Positions 53,995-63,775 of a stretch of 64,000 nt of DNA are shown piece after piece (positions within the stretch are counted from its first letter, which is position 1; each line of letters begins with the position of its first letter). This stretch comes from Pelagicoccus sp. SDUM812002 (lineage in GTDB: Bacteria > Verrucomicrobiota > Verrucomicrobiia > Opitutales > Opitutaceae), in contig NZ_JARXHX010000012.1 in assembly GCF_031127835.1 (NCBI RefSeq), positions 108,467-172,466 on the forward strand, written 5' to 3'. Position numbers and translations under genes: made by a program. A model generated the notes under the pieces. It made no database searches. It saw only the letters and a program-made list of their open reading frames with translations, and was not told the origin of the DNA.

Positions 53995-56900
53995 ATGCGT
54001 GCGCAAACCTCGGCTTCGTATTCAATAACATCTTACATTGTTGCCTCGCTCGCTTTCGTTTTCGGCTTGTCGAAAAGCGCATATTCGGCGAACGAGCGAA
54101 ATTTCAGAGGCATTCCCTATTACAGTCTATTCACGTCGCGCGACTTCAACAGCGGCGCTTCAGCAGTTTTCCTCACCACTGCAGCCGACGGCACGATATT
54201 CTATGGAGACCGAAATTGGGTGTTCCAATACGACGGTTCAACTTGGCATAAAGTCTACCAAAACAGCAACACGAGCGAGAAGATCACCGCACTGCTTTGG
54301 GATCCAGACGGATCCATATACGCAGGGGGGTTCAACCTCTTCGGAAAGCTGACAGTTAACGAGCTAAATGAGCCAGCATTTCATTCGTTGGTGCCGCATC
54401 GAGGATTCGAAAACGGCGAAGCCATAGTAAAAATCGAAAGTACCGCTGAGTCAGTTTACTTGACGGGAAAGCGTAGCTTTGCCCACTACCACAAAGCGAA
54501 GGGAGAAACGGATCTCCACGTGCTGTCGACCTGGATTACTGCCAGTTTCTTAATGAACGGAGAGTATCACTTGCTTACCGACAACAACGACATTCTACGC
54601 TACCAAGATGGTCAGCTAACAAAGCTCGACGAGGTATCCAACATCCTCGGGGCGAGCGGCATCACTGTCGCTGACATCGTTGTAGACTCAGACGGCAGCG
54701 CGATTATGGCTTCCGAACGGAGAGGGATTTATCGTTTCGATGGTAGCTCTATCTCGGAGGCGTACCCTTCTTTTGAATACTCCTCAGAAAATCTAACAAC
54801 CGATATCGAGCTCATTTCGGACAATCGACTCGTCATCGCGTCCCTGGGAGGCGGAATCACAGTCCTCGACCAAGAGGGAAATACAATCGAAGAGTTAGGA
54901 CCAAAAACTGACTATCGATTCAAAAGCGCACGAGCAGTAGAAATCGACAAATCCGGAACCGTCTGGGCCATGTTCAATAATACGGTGGCCAAAGTACTTC
55001 TCGACTCACCGCTCACAGCTATCGACGAACGGATTCGACCTAGCTTTTTCTACGCAAGCCAACACCTTCACGAAGGCGAGCTTTACGTGCGCAGCTTCTA
55101 CATCTTGTACAAAGCAGTCTTCGACAAGAATGGACGCATCTCTCACTTCGTAAATGCACTGCCTGGTTCGGAGCTCGAGATTTGGTCCGTTGCCCAAACA
55201 GACGATGGGCTATACCTTAACACCGCCGACAACGGAATTTTCCTATTCGAGAATGGCACTGCAGACTTTCTTGTCGAATCCGAAGCCTACGATCGCTTCG
55301 AGCACTCGAAAACCCATCCAAACTTCATCGTCGGGGCCAATAGCAATTCTATAGCACTCTACGAGAAGAGCGGCAAGACTCTCAGTCTGGTCGATAGAAT
55401 CGCCAACCCTGGTGGCTTTATAAACCGCTTGTTCGAGGATCGAGATGGCTATTTTTGGATCGAGTACGGGCTCGGTCGCACTGCTCGAGTGGCGTTCGAG
55501 GGCGGAGGCATCCAACTGCAATCCTTCGCTTCAGAATACGGTATACCTCCAAATGATTGGGGGTCGCTTTGGATTCACGATGGGATTGCCCACCTCAACA
55601 CTGGCCAGAAGACTCTATTGCTGGATCCCGCACAGAAACCATTTTCGGCGGACGCCGAATTGCAAGCGGTCGTCGGAAGTGATGAGTTCGGAGTCGGCCG
55701 AGCATTCACTGATCCCGAGGTGAACCTCTGGATATCTGCAAACAACAAAAACCTCATTTTTTGGAAGCAAGAAGACGGTAGCTATCTACGAGACGAAACC
55801 TCCCTAAGCGAGATGGGTGAACCCTATTTCGAGTCGATCGAATTTCTCGACAACGGTGACGCCCTGATCATGACCTCATTTGAGTTCTTTCACTTCCAGA
55901 AAGACAAGAGACTCCTGGAAAATCGTAACGATAATTTCAATACACGCATTATTTCCATTGAAGACCCCGAGGACAACGACCGGCTGTTTACCAGCTTAGG
56001 AAACAACGAATCGCTGTCACGTCTGGCTCTGAATTTCGCTCACAATAACCTGAGATTCACGGTTTCAAACAATTTTACCTACACCACGAATCCACCCGAA
56101 TTCCAATTCATCCTCCAAGGGTTCTCCGACGAGTCGATCAGCCAAAATGAGCAAGGGTGGAGCGAGAGCAGCTCGATATCTTATACCAATCTTCAACCCG
56201 GAAACTACACATTTAAAGCACGGACAAAGTTAGGAAACGGGGCGGTCGGCCCTTGGGTGCAATTGCCACTAGAAATCTCGCCTCCCCTGCATCGAACAAC
56301 CATCGCTTTTCTAGTTTACTTAATTGTATTCATCCTATTGATACAGGTCTTCGCGAAGTTTAACTCTGCTAGATTGAGGAAGCGAAATCAGGAACTGGAG
56401 AGAAAAGTAAAGAATCGCACACGAGAAATCGAAAACAAGAATACCGAACTGAAAAGCCAGGCCGACCTACTAGAGTCCAAAAACAACGAGTTGAAAACCC
56501 AATCCGAGGAAATCCAGAAAAATGCGAGCGACCTTGCCAAAGCGTTGATCCAACTTAACGACACGCAGGACAAACTACTGACCACCGCTCGAATTGCAGG
56601 GCGAGCAGAAGTCGCTAATAACGTACTCCATAGCGTCGGCAATGTGCTAAATAGCGTGAATACGGGGCTGAGCAACCTCGACAATCAGGTAAAGCAGTCT
56701 CGCGCGAAAAATTTCAAAAGCATCGTCTCCCTGATCAAGGAGAATGAGGACTCGCTGACTCACTTCTTCCAGCATGACGAACGTGGGAAACAGATACCCA
56801 ATTACCTCGATCAATTGGCAGACGCCCTGAGGAACGAGCTCGATTCCTACTCACGAGGGATACGCGAAATCCATGAAAACGTGGACCATATAAAAATGAT

Positions 56901-57393
56901 CGTCGCCACTCAGCAAACCCATGCTAAACGAGTCGGAGTCGAGCAGGAGGTGCACATTGCCGAACTACTCGAATCCGCCCTCACCGTCACCCTAGGTGAG
57001 TCCTATGAAAATTCATACACGATTGAAAGAGACTACGACTGGGATCTCGTTTCGTACACTGACAAGCACCTCGTGCTAGATGTCGTCATCAATTTAATCA
57101 AGAATGCGAAGGAGTCGATGTCCCATCTAGCTGCAAAACAGCGCCTGCTGAGACTATCATGCCGCTCCGCTGAACTGAATAAAACTCAAATTTCAATTAC
57201 AGACAACGGCTCGGGTATCGCCCCAGAAAGTAAATCTAAGCTGTTCACGCACGGATTCACCACGAAATCCGACGGGCATGGATTCGGATTGCACGGCAGT
57301 GCCAACGCCCTCAAGAGCATCGGAGGAAGCCTCAAGCTCGAAAGCGAAGGACCAGCGAAGGGCGCGACCGCCACAATCGCCCTTCCTGGTTAA
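53995..57393 (+). CDS. periplasmic beta-propeller sensor histidine kinase (paralogue)
   Basis: 1132 residues. A signal sequence (about 1-36, cleavage near AYSA) is followed by propeller-like repeats, a Y_Y_Y-type domain (about 690-760, FRFTVSN-like strands), one membrane helix (about 766-788), a coiled coil (about 795-860) and the kinase core. The acceptor His is about residue 879 in VLHSVGNVLNSVNTGLSNL; the ATPase has LINLIKNAKESM, TDNGSGIAP and GFTTKSDGHGFGLH. The order and motifs match the kinase at 48357, so this is an ancient duplication. No response regulator is adjacent. Confidence 0.87.
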   Translation: MRAQTSASYSITSYIVASLAFVFGLSKSAYSANERNFRGIPYYSLFTSRDFNSGASAVFLTTAADGTIFYGDRNWVFQYDGSTWHKVYQNSNTSEKITALLWDPDGSIYAGGFNLFGKLTVNELNEPAFHSLVPHRGFENGEAIVKIESTAESVYLTGKRSFAHYHKAKGETDLHVLSTWITASFLMNGEYHLLTDNNDILRYQDGQLTKLDEVSNILGASGITVADIVVDSDGSAIMASERRGIYRFDGSSISEAYPSFEYSSENLTTDIELISDNRLVIASLGGGITVLDQEGNTIEELGPKTDYRFKSARAVEIDKSGTVWAMFNNTVAKVLLDSPLTAIDERIRPSFFYASQHLHEGELYVRSFYILYKAVFDKNGRISHFVNALPGSELEIWSVAQTDDGLYLNTADNGIFLFENGTADFLVESEAYDRFEHSKTHPNFIVGANSNSIALYEKSGKTLSLVDRIANPGGFINRLFEDRDGYFWIEYGLGRTARVAFEGGGIQLQSFASEYGIPPNDWGSLWIHDGIAHLNTGQKTLLLDPAQKPFSADAELQAVVGSDEFGVGRAFTDPEVNLWISANNKNLIFWKQEDGSYLRDETSLSEMGEPYFESIEFLDNGDALIMTSFEFFHFQKDKRLLENRNDNFNTRIISIEDPEDNDRLFTSLGNNESLSRLALNFAHNNLRFTVSNNFTYTTNPPEFQFILQGFSDESISQNEQGWSESSSISYTNLQPGNYTFKARTKLGNGAVGPWVQLPLEISPPLHRTTIAFLVYLIVFILLIQVFAKFNSARLRKRNQELERKVKNRTREIENKNTELKSQADLLESKNNELKTQSEEIQKNASDLAKALIQLNDTQDKLLTTARIAGRAEVANNVLHSVGNVLNSVNTGLSNLDNQVKQSRAKNFKSIVSLIKENEDSLTHFFQHDERGKQIPNYLDQLADALRNELDSYSRGIREIHENVDHIKMIVATQQTHAKRVGVEQEVHIAELLESALTVTLGESYENSYTIERDYDWDLVSYTDKHLVLDVVINLIKNAKESMSHLAAKQRLLRLSCRSAELNKTQISITDNGSGIAPESKSKLFTHGFTTKSDGHGFGLHGSANALKSIGGSLKLESEGPAKGATATIALPG

Positions 57394-57438
57394 GCGGCAG
57401 ATTTCAGTCCGGCATAGATCATCCGATTAACGCTTCAG

Positions 57439-57888
57439 ATGACAGTAGCAGAACGAAAGACAATAGATCGGACAGGGAAGTTCACCAGCCTTCGCAGGTG
57501 GGCTCCTATCCTTATAGCCTGTTTTTCCCTGTCAGCTTACTCAATTCGCAGCGGTTCCCCAGCCCCCATGATCGAACTCAGCTGGCGAGACAAAGTTGAT
57601 CACTTTATCGTTTACTCCCTCCTAGCAGCTCTAGTCTTTCAAGCCCTTCCAGTTAGAATCGAAGGGACGCGGAGATGGCTCTTCTGCTTCGTACTGGTCA
57701 GTGGCTTCGGACTCTGGGACGAGTGTCTTCAACATTTCAATCCAGCAAGAACAGGAGATCCGCTCGATTGGCTTGCCGATAGCGTGGGAGCCCTCTTGGC
57801 TGCAGTTGCCTGTTCCGCTTTCCCAAAGATCAGAAAACTCGCTAACTGGAACTGCACCTCGACCCTATTTCGCAAAAAAAGCCTGTAG
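57439..57888 (+). CDS. VanZ-like family membrane protein
   Basis: 149 residues with about four hydrophobic helices. VanZ-type markers are present: DKVDHFIVYSLLAALVFQ, then WDECLQHFNPARTGDPLDWLADSVGALLAA, where the Asp-Glu...Gln...Phe-x-Pro and final Asp...Gly residues are conserved. Some VanZ proteins confer low-level teicoplanin resistance, but most are of unknown function. It lies 45 bases after the sensor kinase. Its last codons overlap the terminator of the convergent lipoprotein gene. Confidence 0.8.
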   Translation: MTVAERKTIDRTGKFTSLRRWAPILIACFSLSAYSIRSGSPAPMIELSWRDKVDHFIVYSLLAALVFQALPVRIEGTRRWLFCFVLVSGFGLWDECLQHFNPARTGDPLDWLADSVGALLAAVACSAFPKIRKLANWNCTSTLFRKKSL

Positions 57889-57908
57889 GGACGAATCCAC
57901 TACAGGCT
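57873..57908 (-). terminator. rho-independent terminator of the small lipoprotein gene
   Basis: Stem AGCCTGTAG (57880-57888) / CTACAGGCT (57900-57908), followed on the minus strand by TTTTTTGCG. It overlaps the 3' end of the VanZ-like gene. Confidence 0.88.
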
Positions 57909-57936
57909 AGATGGGGAATAAATATTCTCTCGAAGG

Positions 57937-58140
57937 CTACTGCTTGGCAGCTTCTTTTTCAACAGCTTCCTTAAGGGCGGACGCCTCAGACTCAGCTGTC
58001 TCAGCAGCGGACTCTGCTTGGCTTGATAGACTCTCAACTGCCTTCTCTTCTTCGGTTTTCTGTCCACAGCCAGAAAGCGAAAGTCCAAGAACTACAAAAA
58101 CGAGGGAGAGGAAGGAAACAAGTACTTTAGAATTTTTCAT
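57937..58140 (-). CDS. small lipoprotein
   Basis: 67 residues with a lipobox (VFVVLGLSLSGC; Cys about 25) and a short acidic, Ala/Glu-rich helix-forming tail. No family is recognised; short Ala-rich lipoproteins of this kind occur in many Gram-negative bacteria. It has its own terminator on the 3' side. Confidence 0.7.
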   Translation of the reverse strand: MKNSKVLVSFLSLVFVVLGLSLSGCGQKTEEEKAVESLSSQAESAAETAESEASALKEAVEKEAAKQ

Positions 58141-58301
58141 AAGCTATTGGGTATGCATCGGTTAACTGCCTTGTGCAAGGCATATGTGCATCGGTAAAAC
58201 CTGGCTGAGACAGAGCGCGTTTACGGGCTTTCCTAGAAAGACACGTGACAAATCCGAGCGATACGCGCAGGGTCCTCGACTTTCAATTCGTCCATATTGT
58301 T

Positions 58302-59585
58302 ATGATAGAAGAAGCCACAGACATCGCCAGCCTAGTAAAGAATATCGCCCTCGACGCACGAGCGGCCTCCCTCAAGCTCGCAAACGTTCCGAGCGAATTG
58401 AAGAACAAGGCCATCCTTCGCCTCGCTGAGCTCATCGAAAAAGAGGCTCCGAGCCTGCAGACAGAGAATGAGAAGGACTTGGAAGCTGGGAAGGCTGCTG
58501 GCCTCACTGGGGCCATGCTAAACCGCCTTGAGTTGAATGAGAAGCGAATCTCAGGGATGATAGAAGGCGCACGCCAAGTGGCTGCACTTCCCGATCCCGT
58601 TGGCGAGTCGCTTGACACCTATAATCACCCCCAAGGTTTCACCATCGAAAAAGTGCGCGTACCGATAGGCGTGATCGGTATCATCTACGAATCTCGCCCC
58701 AACGTGACCGTCGATTGTGCCATCCTCTGCCTCAAGAGCGGAAACGCCAGCATTCTACGCGGCGGTAAAGAAGCATTCCATACTAACACCGCCTTGGCCA
58801 AGCTCGTTTCAAAAGCGCTCTCGGAAACTGGATTGCCCGAAAAGGCCGTACAGCTCATTCCTACGACCGATCGGGCCGCAATGAATACGCTACTCAAGCT
58901 CAACGAGCAAATCCAGTGTATCATCCCGCGGGGAGGAGAAGGCCTCATTCGCTTCGTATCGGAAAACTCGACCATCCCAGTAATCAAGCACTACGACGGC
59001 ATCTGTACTCTCTTCGTAGACAAGGCTGCGGATGTGGCTATGGCTGAGAGCATTGTTGTTAACTCCAAGACTCACTACCCATCCGTCTGCAACGCGGGCG
59101 AAAATCTGCTTGTACATCGCGACGTAGTGGAATTTCACCTACCACAAATCGCTCGAGGGCTCGTCGCAAAAGGCGTCACGCTGAAAGCTGACGAAGAGGC
59201 AGCCACCGTTTTGGAGAACGCAGGAATCGACTGCGAACCTGCGAGTGAAGAGGATTGGTCCACAGAGTATTTAGACCTCATCATCTCCATCAAGGTAGTG
59301 GCGGACGAAGAGGAAGCGATGGCCTTCATCAACAAGTATGGAAGCTCGCATAGCGATGCGATCATCACTGAGGACGCCGAAACTGCGACAGCTTTCCTAA
59401 ACGGGGTCGACTCGTCTACCGTCTACTGGAACGTGAGCACTCGCTTCACAGATGGATTCGAATTCGGACTCGGTGCAGAAATTGGTATATCCACAGATCG
59501 TCTACACGCTCGAGGACCGATGGGACTACGTGAACTTTGTAGCTACAAGTACAAGGTCGTCGGCAAGGGCCAGATTAAAGCTTAA
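58302..59585 (+). CDS. proA: glutamate-5-semialdehyde dehydrogenase (gamma-glutamyl phosphate reductase)
   Basis: 427 residues from the ATG at 58302, which gives the family's usual length; the frame starting at 58245 has a non-conserved leader. It reduces gamma-glutamyl phosphate to glutamate semialdehyde with NADPH in proline synthesis. The aldehyde-dehydrogenase fold shows IESRPNVTVD-like IYESRPNVTVD, NASILRGGKEAFHTN, IIPRGGEGLI and the catalytic Cys263 in YPSVCNAGENLLVH. proB is not adjacent. A strong terminator follows the stop. Confidence 0.95.
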   Translation: MIEEATDIASLVKNIALDARAASLKLANVPSELKNKAILRLAELIEKEAPSLQTENEKDLEAGKAAGLTGAMLNRLELNEKRISGMIEGARQVAALPDPVGESLDTYNHPQGFTIEKVRVPIGVIGIIYESRPNVTVDCAILCLKSGNASILRGGKEAFHTNTALAKLVSKALSETGLPEKAVQLIPTTDRAAMNTLLKLNEQIQCIIPRGGEGLIRFVSENSTIPVIKHYDGICTLFVDKAADVAMAESIVVNSKTHYPSVCNAGENLLVHRDVVEFHLPQIARGLVAKGVTLKADEEAATVLENAGIDCEPASEEDWSTEYLDLIISIKVVADEEEAMAFINKYGSSHSDAIITEDAETATAFLNGVDSSTVYWNVSTRFTDGFEFGLGAEIGISTDRLHARGPMGLRELCSYKYKVVGKGQIKA

Positions 59586-59604
59586 ACTTCGGTTTCACTC
59601 ACCC

Positions 59605-59634
59605 AACGGTCACCTAATAAGTGACCGTTTTTTT
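59605..59634 (+). terminator. terminator of proA, nested in the end of lnt
   Basis: Perfect 9-bp stem AACGGTCAC (59605-59613) / GTGACCGTT (59621-59629) with a 7-base loop and seven T bases. The right arm is also the last codons of convergent lnt. Confidence 0.9.
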
Positions 59635-61209
59635 GTCGACCAGGCGGGGTGCCGCCCAAGCGGAAAGCCCGAACACTGCCCAACACATCCAAACGAACCA
59701 GTCCCCATAGGTTACGTAAAAGGTCTGCTTACCGACCCAACGACGATCGCGAGAGATCTCGAAGACCGTCGCCGACTGCTCCCAAGGATCGAGAGAGCCT
59801 TTCACGCTTCCATACTCGTCGATCCAGCCCGTCCAACCATCGTTGCCCACCCGCAGTACGGGACGACGGGTTTCTATTGCCCGTAAAACAGAGTGTGCCT
59901 TGTGCTGGGACGCCGCACCGCTCTTGCCATACCAAGCACTATTGGTTGCAACATACAGGAATCCTGCCCCTTCCTTCACAGCATCGCGAGCAAGCGATGG
60001 AAATACATCTTCAAAACAAACCAAGGAACCTACTCGCAGGGTTCTATCCTCGAGATCCAATGGCAATAATTGCGACTTTTCCCCAGGTAGAATATCTCCG
60101 TTGATCGGAACCACCTTTTCCATCCATGGCCAAAGAGCACGCAAGGGAATGTATTCGCCAAATGGAACAAGGTGCTGCTTTGAGTAATATAGCGGAAACA
60201 AGCCATATTCCGGCCTAACTAGAAATACGCTATTGTACCAATCCAAATTGCCAGACTCTCCTTCGACACCCATCGCTCCCGCAAAAATTGGAGCCTCCAA
60301 CCCTGTTGCAAGTCGCGCGCTCCAAGCTTCCATCGGACCAGCATCGTTCAATGGATACGGAAGCACCGTCTCTGGCCAAAACGCAGCATCCGGATCGAGA
60401 GCCTTCATAGCCAAGGTCTGACGCTCCAATTCACCTATAATCTTCCGTTCAAACGCCAGATCCCACTTCTGGTTCTGCGGAACATTCGGTTGTATCACCG
60501 CAGCTCGAAAGGCCTTTTCACGCTGCTGTCCAGAGCTCAACCTTAGCAACATGAAGCTGATTGCTACCGTAAACGACAGGGCCAAATAAAACTCGGGACA
60601 GACCCCCCTTTTCTTCGTTCGAGCGTATTCGACAAGTCGAATCAAATAGGCCGCGATTCCAAAATTTAGCAATACAAGTGCGAAGGAAACGACCCAACTA
60701 CCAAAGATCGAGGCGCTCTGCAGCATGATAGGCTCATTGACCTGGCTAGCTGACAGAGGCAACCAAGGGAATCCAGTGAAAATGTAGGTGCGAAGGTGTT
60801 CCACCATCACCCACAAAGCCGCAGCTCCTAAGCTCGGAGCGAGCCCACGCCACATGCCCTCTCCAGATGCCCTCTTCGAAAGCCAACTCACACCGATCGC
60901 CCAAAAGGAAAAATGAAGTCCTACGATCCCCGCAAGAGCAATCATCCCTCCCCAAGTTACGTGGTGTAACCAAAATATAAGTACAATCCAAGAGCTCCAT
61001 CCAATTCCGAAACTCGTAAGAAAAACAGCTTTCAAGCTTGGCCCAAAGCTCAGCCAAATCCCGAAAGGCACTAGGAATACGAAGGCCGCTTCATTGACTC
61101 CATAGGGCGGAAGACTCGCCACGTAAAAGAGCGGCGTTAGTATACAAGCAACGATTTGAGCCAACTTTTGACGATTCGTTTCGAACCATTCCGCGACCTT
61201 TGTGATCAT
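59614..61209 (-). CDS. lnt: apolipoprotein N-acyltransferase
   Basis: 531 residues. It adds the third acyl chain to lipoproteins at the periplasmic face of the inner membrane. Eight or so N-terminal helices (about 15-225) are followed by a nitrilase-type catalytic domain with Glu280 (FWPETVLPYP), Lys344 (YSKQHLVPFGEYIP) and Cys398 (GSLVCFEDVFP). The motifs match active enzymes, which fits the lipoproteins seen elsewhere in the window. It is convergent with proA, and its stop lies in the loop of the proA terminator hairpin. Confidence 0.94.
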   Translation of the reverse strand: MITKVAEWFETNRQKLAQIVACILTPLFYVASLPPYGVNEAAFVFLVPFGIWLSFGPSLKAVFLTSFGIGWSSWIVLIFWLHHVTWGGMIALAGIVGLHFSFWAIGVSWLSKRASGEGMWRGLAPSLGAAALWVMVEHLRTYIFTGFPWLPLSASQVNEPIMLQSASIFGSWVVSFALVLLNFGIAAYLIRLVEYARTKKRGVCPEFYLALSFTVAISFMLLRLSSGQQREKAFRAAVIQPNVPQNQKWDLAFERKIIGELERQTLAMKALDPDAAFWPETVLPYPLNDAGPMEAWSARLATGLEAPIFAGAMGVEGESGNLDWYNSVFLVRPEYGLFPLYYSKQHLVPFGEYIPLRALWPWMEKVVPINGDILPGEKSQLLPLDLEDRTLRVGSLVCFEDVFPSLARDAVKEGAGFLYVATNSAWYGKSGAASQHKAHSVLRAIETRRPVLRVGNDGWTGWIDEYGSVKGSLDPWEQSATVFEISRDRRWVGKQTFYVTYGDWFVWMCWAVFGLSAWAAPRLVDKKTVTY

Positions 61210-61339
61210 GTCGAGACTCTGCGAGAATACCGCTCTCAGGCGAAGCTCAAAATAGAAATCCTCAGATTCAGACGCTAGTACTTAAGGACTCCATCGCAGG
61301 TAGTGCGGCATACGAAGCTTCTCACCGAAACGAGCCGTT

Positions 61340-63775
61340 CTACTTCCCTCCCGCAGGAAGCAAGGTTTCGGCATAGCTCTCAACAGACGCGTCAGGAAAT
61401 TCCAACCGTAACGCTTCGGCTAACCTCAGCATGCCATTCAGAGAACCCGCCGACAAACGCTGGACCTTCTCAATATCTGCCTCATCCAGCACTCTTTCGA
61501 GCTGCTCCTTCGCTGCCCCGACCTGCTTAGCTCCGGCGAGCAACAAGGACATACTCAGCCTCAAATCCCAGTCCAGATATTCAGCCTTACCATTTTCGAT
61601 GTAAGCAAGAAGTTCACCTACGTCCTGCGCGAAGGACTCGCGACGCCCAAAGGCGGCGGAGATCTCAGCAGAGATCAAATGCGTGACAATATCATCGGGA
61701 AAAGAGTTCGCCAACGCCTTACTGGCTTCCACCGCATGCCCTCCACGTCCAGTGTCCAAGAAAAACTCAACAAGCCGGCCTAGAGCACTCGCATTATCCT
61801 GAACGTCGACCACCCGGAAAATGTTAACCCAATCATCCTCAAAACCATCCACCAGCGGCACCTGAAAGGAAACAAGTTCGAGCCAACGAGGAGGCATCCA
61901 TCGATTCAGCAACGCGATGAAAGAGTGTTCAGGTTGATTCCCTCCTAATAGGGCATAGTCTTCAAGGAATGTATCCCAAGACGGATGAACGATGAACTCC
62001 AGCTGGCGACTTTCAGCAAGGGCTCTTGCCTCGTCTGGAGTCGTAGCCGCACAAATCCGAACGGAAGCGCTAAATCCATCTTCATTTTCTGGATACGGTG
62101 TTCCAATTCCCCTCAGACCGCCATAAAAGGCGAGCGATACCGATACTTCAGGAGGAGCCAATGCAACGGAGCCTTCCTTGACTGAGCGGCGCGCCAACCA
62201 TTGTCCCAAATGACGTTCGATCAGTAGTTCCAACTCAGCCGGCTCAACCGTCTGGATCGCTTTTGCGCTTGAACTCGGCACCACAAAAACCACCCCTAAA
62301 GCAGAGGAGAACAAAACAACACCCCCCACGCTCCATTTCCAAACCGCTTGCAAAGGCGCGATAGAAAAAACTGCAACCGCTACCAGCAGCAACTGCACGT
62401 GCAGCAAGCTCCACCATCCGAGATCAAGAAACGCACAACAGAGTGCCGCCGCCGCCGGGCCCATGGCAAGAATCAGAGGGCTCAAAGCACGAGCAGAACC
62501 TTTCGATCGAAAAACGGCTAACGCCCCTATCACCAGCAAGAGTAGAGGAACGCATAGGGCGAATAACAAAGAGCGACCCCCATCGACGCCTCCAATCTCC
62601 CCAAAGCCTTCGACACCTGGATCAACAGAGAGTCTCGTCAAATTAGAGCTGACTACGTCAACGCTCCAAGCGTCCGGACGGCCATCAAAAAGGATACTAC
62701 AGGTCACTCCAAGTATCGCTAATCCAGACAGAAGAAGTACTAAAAGTCTACTTTTGCTCCTCTTTTCTCCTGTATTCAAACTTTGGAGCAACTCGCCAGC
62801 CCCTAACCAAGCGAACGCAAAAAGCGGATTCACGAAGTCGCTAAGCCAAGCGTTGGAGCTCAGCATTTCAGAAGAACGCTCGATCAACCAAGAACCAAAA
62901 ACAACCGAACTCCCTCCTATTGCCCAAATACGCCAAGGCAAAACTGTCCCGATAGAGGCACCAGAGCTTGCAGCAACCTTGTTCTTCAAGACTCCCATTA
63001 GCAAAGCAGAGAGGAAGACACCTGCGAGCACTGGAATTCCGCCCGAAACACCTGTCCACATCGCAAAGCCTCCAGCTATCCCGGAAAAAAGGAAATAACG
63101 GCGCACACTCCGATGCGATTCTTGCCCGACTGAATTCTCATCCCAGAGCGATGCTCCGCACAACAGCAGTAGAACGCTCATCATCAAAAAGAGCGAAAGC
63201 AACGAGGAGGCACCGGGTTGGCCTGGAGCAAACGAACCTCCCAAAGGAAAAAAACAAACTGCCCCCACCGAAAACAAAACCGCCGCAAAGCTTCCAAATC
63301 GACGCGCTATGAAAAAAGCCCCAACTAAAACGACCGCTAGCTGTAAAACAGGATCAGCATAAAGAGCCGCCCTCTCCACTGAAAGACCAGTCGATGTATC
63401 GGAAAATATCTGAACTCCCCCTGCAATGCCGCTCAACCACCAACGATAGAGTGAAGAGGTGCGAACGGGCCTGCCATTCGGTGCATTATCAAAGTCGCTC
63501 TGCTTCAACAGCCAATCGCCAGAGTCCAACATTTCTTGCACATGAACCACATTTTGAAACGCGTCCAAGTTACGCTGAGGTACGATCAACTTGCGGAAGC
63601 CGTACTCATATCCAGTCGGAGAATCGGCGTCCTGAGCGATCTCCATGCCCCCAGCCAAATTGGATACATGCTCCAGGTGAGCGATTCTAAGCCCATGGCT
63701 ACGAATGGCTAAGGCGAGCATAACAGCTGCGACGATTACCCACCAATGCTTCGAAATCCGATTGAAGAATACCAT
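61340..63775 (-). CDS. polytopic membrane protein with GT-C-like and TPR-like regions
   Basis: 811 residues. About ten to thirteen membrane helices fill residues 10-540, and a soluble tail (about 545-811) holds helix pairs resembling TPR repeats at its end (LVEFFLDTGRGGHAVEASKA, LAGAKQVGAAKEQLERVL). The first loop, about 40-110, contains IAQDADSPTGYEYGFRKLI and DWLLKQSDF, reminiscent of the external loop of GT-C glycosyltransferases (STT3/PglB-like), but I do not see a clear WWDYG-type motif. A membrane glycosyltransferase or unknown transporter-like protein is possible; I would not choose. No neighbour clarifies it; lnt is 130 bases downstream on the same strand. Confidence 0.6.
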   Translation of the reverse strand: MVFFNRISKHWWVIVAAVMLALAIRSHGLRIAHLEHVSNLAGGMEIAQDADSPTGYEYGFRKLIVPQRNLDAFQNVVHVQEMLDSGDWLLKQSDFDNAPNGRPVRTSSLYRWWLSGIAGGVQIFSDTSTGLSVERAALYADPVLQLAVVLVGAFFIARRFGSFAAVLFSVGAVCFFPLGGSFAPGQPGASSLLSLFLMMSVLLLLCGASLWDENSVGQESHRSVRRYFLFSGIAGGFAMWTGVSGGIPVLAGVFLSALLMGVLKNKVAASSGASIGTVLPWRIWAIGGSSVVFGSWLIERSSEMLSSNAWLSDFVNPLFAFAWLGAGELLQSLNTGEKRSKSRLLVLLLSGLAILGVTCSILFDGRPDAWSVDVVSSNLTRLSVDPGVEGFGEIGGVDGGRSLLFALCVPLLLLVIGALAVFRSKGSARALSPLILAMGPAAAALCCAFLDLGWWSLLHVQLLLVAVAVFSIAPLQAVWKWSVGGVVLFSSALGVVFVVPSSSAKAIQTVEPAELELLIERHLGQWLARRSVKEGSVALAPPEVSVSLAFYGGLRGIGTPYPENEDGFSASVRICAATTPDEARALAESRQLEFIVHPSWDTFLEDYALLGGNQPEHSFIALLNRWMPPRWLELVSFQVPLVDGFEDDWVNIFRVVDVQDNASALGRLVEFFLDTGRGGHAVEASKALANSFPDDIVTHLISAEISAAFGRRESFAQDVGELLAYIENGKAEYLDWDLRLSMSLLLAGAKQVGAAKEQLERVLDEADIEKVQRLSAGSLNGMLRLAEALRLEFPDASVESYAETLLPAGGK

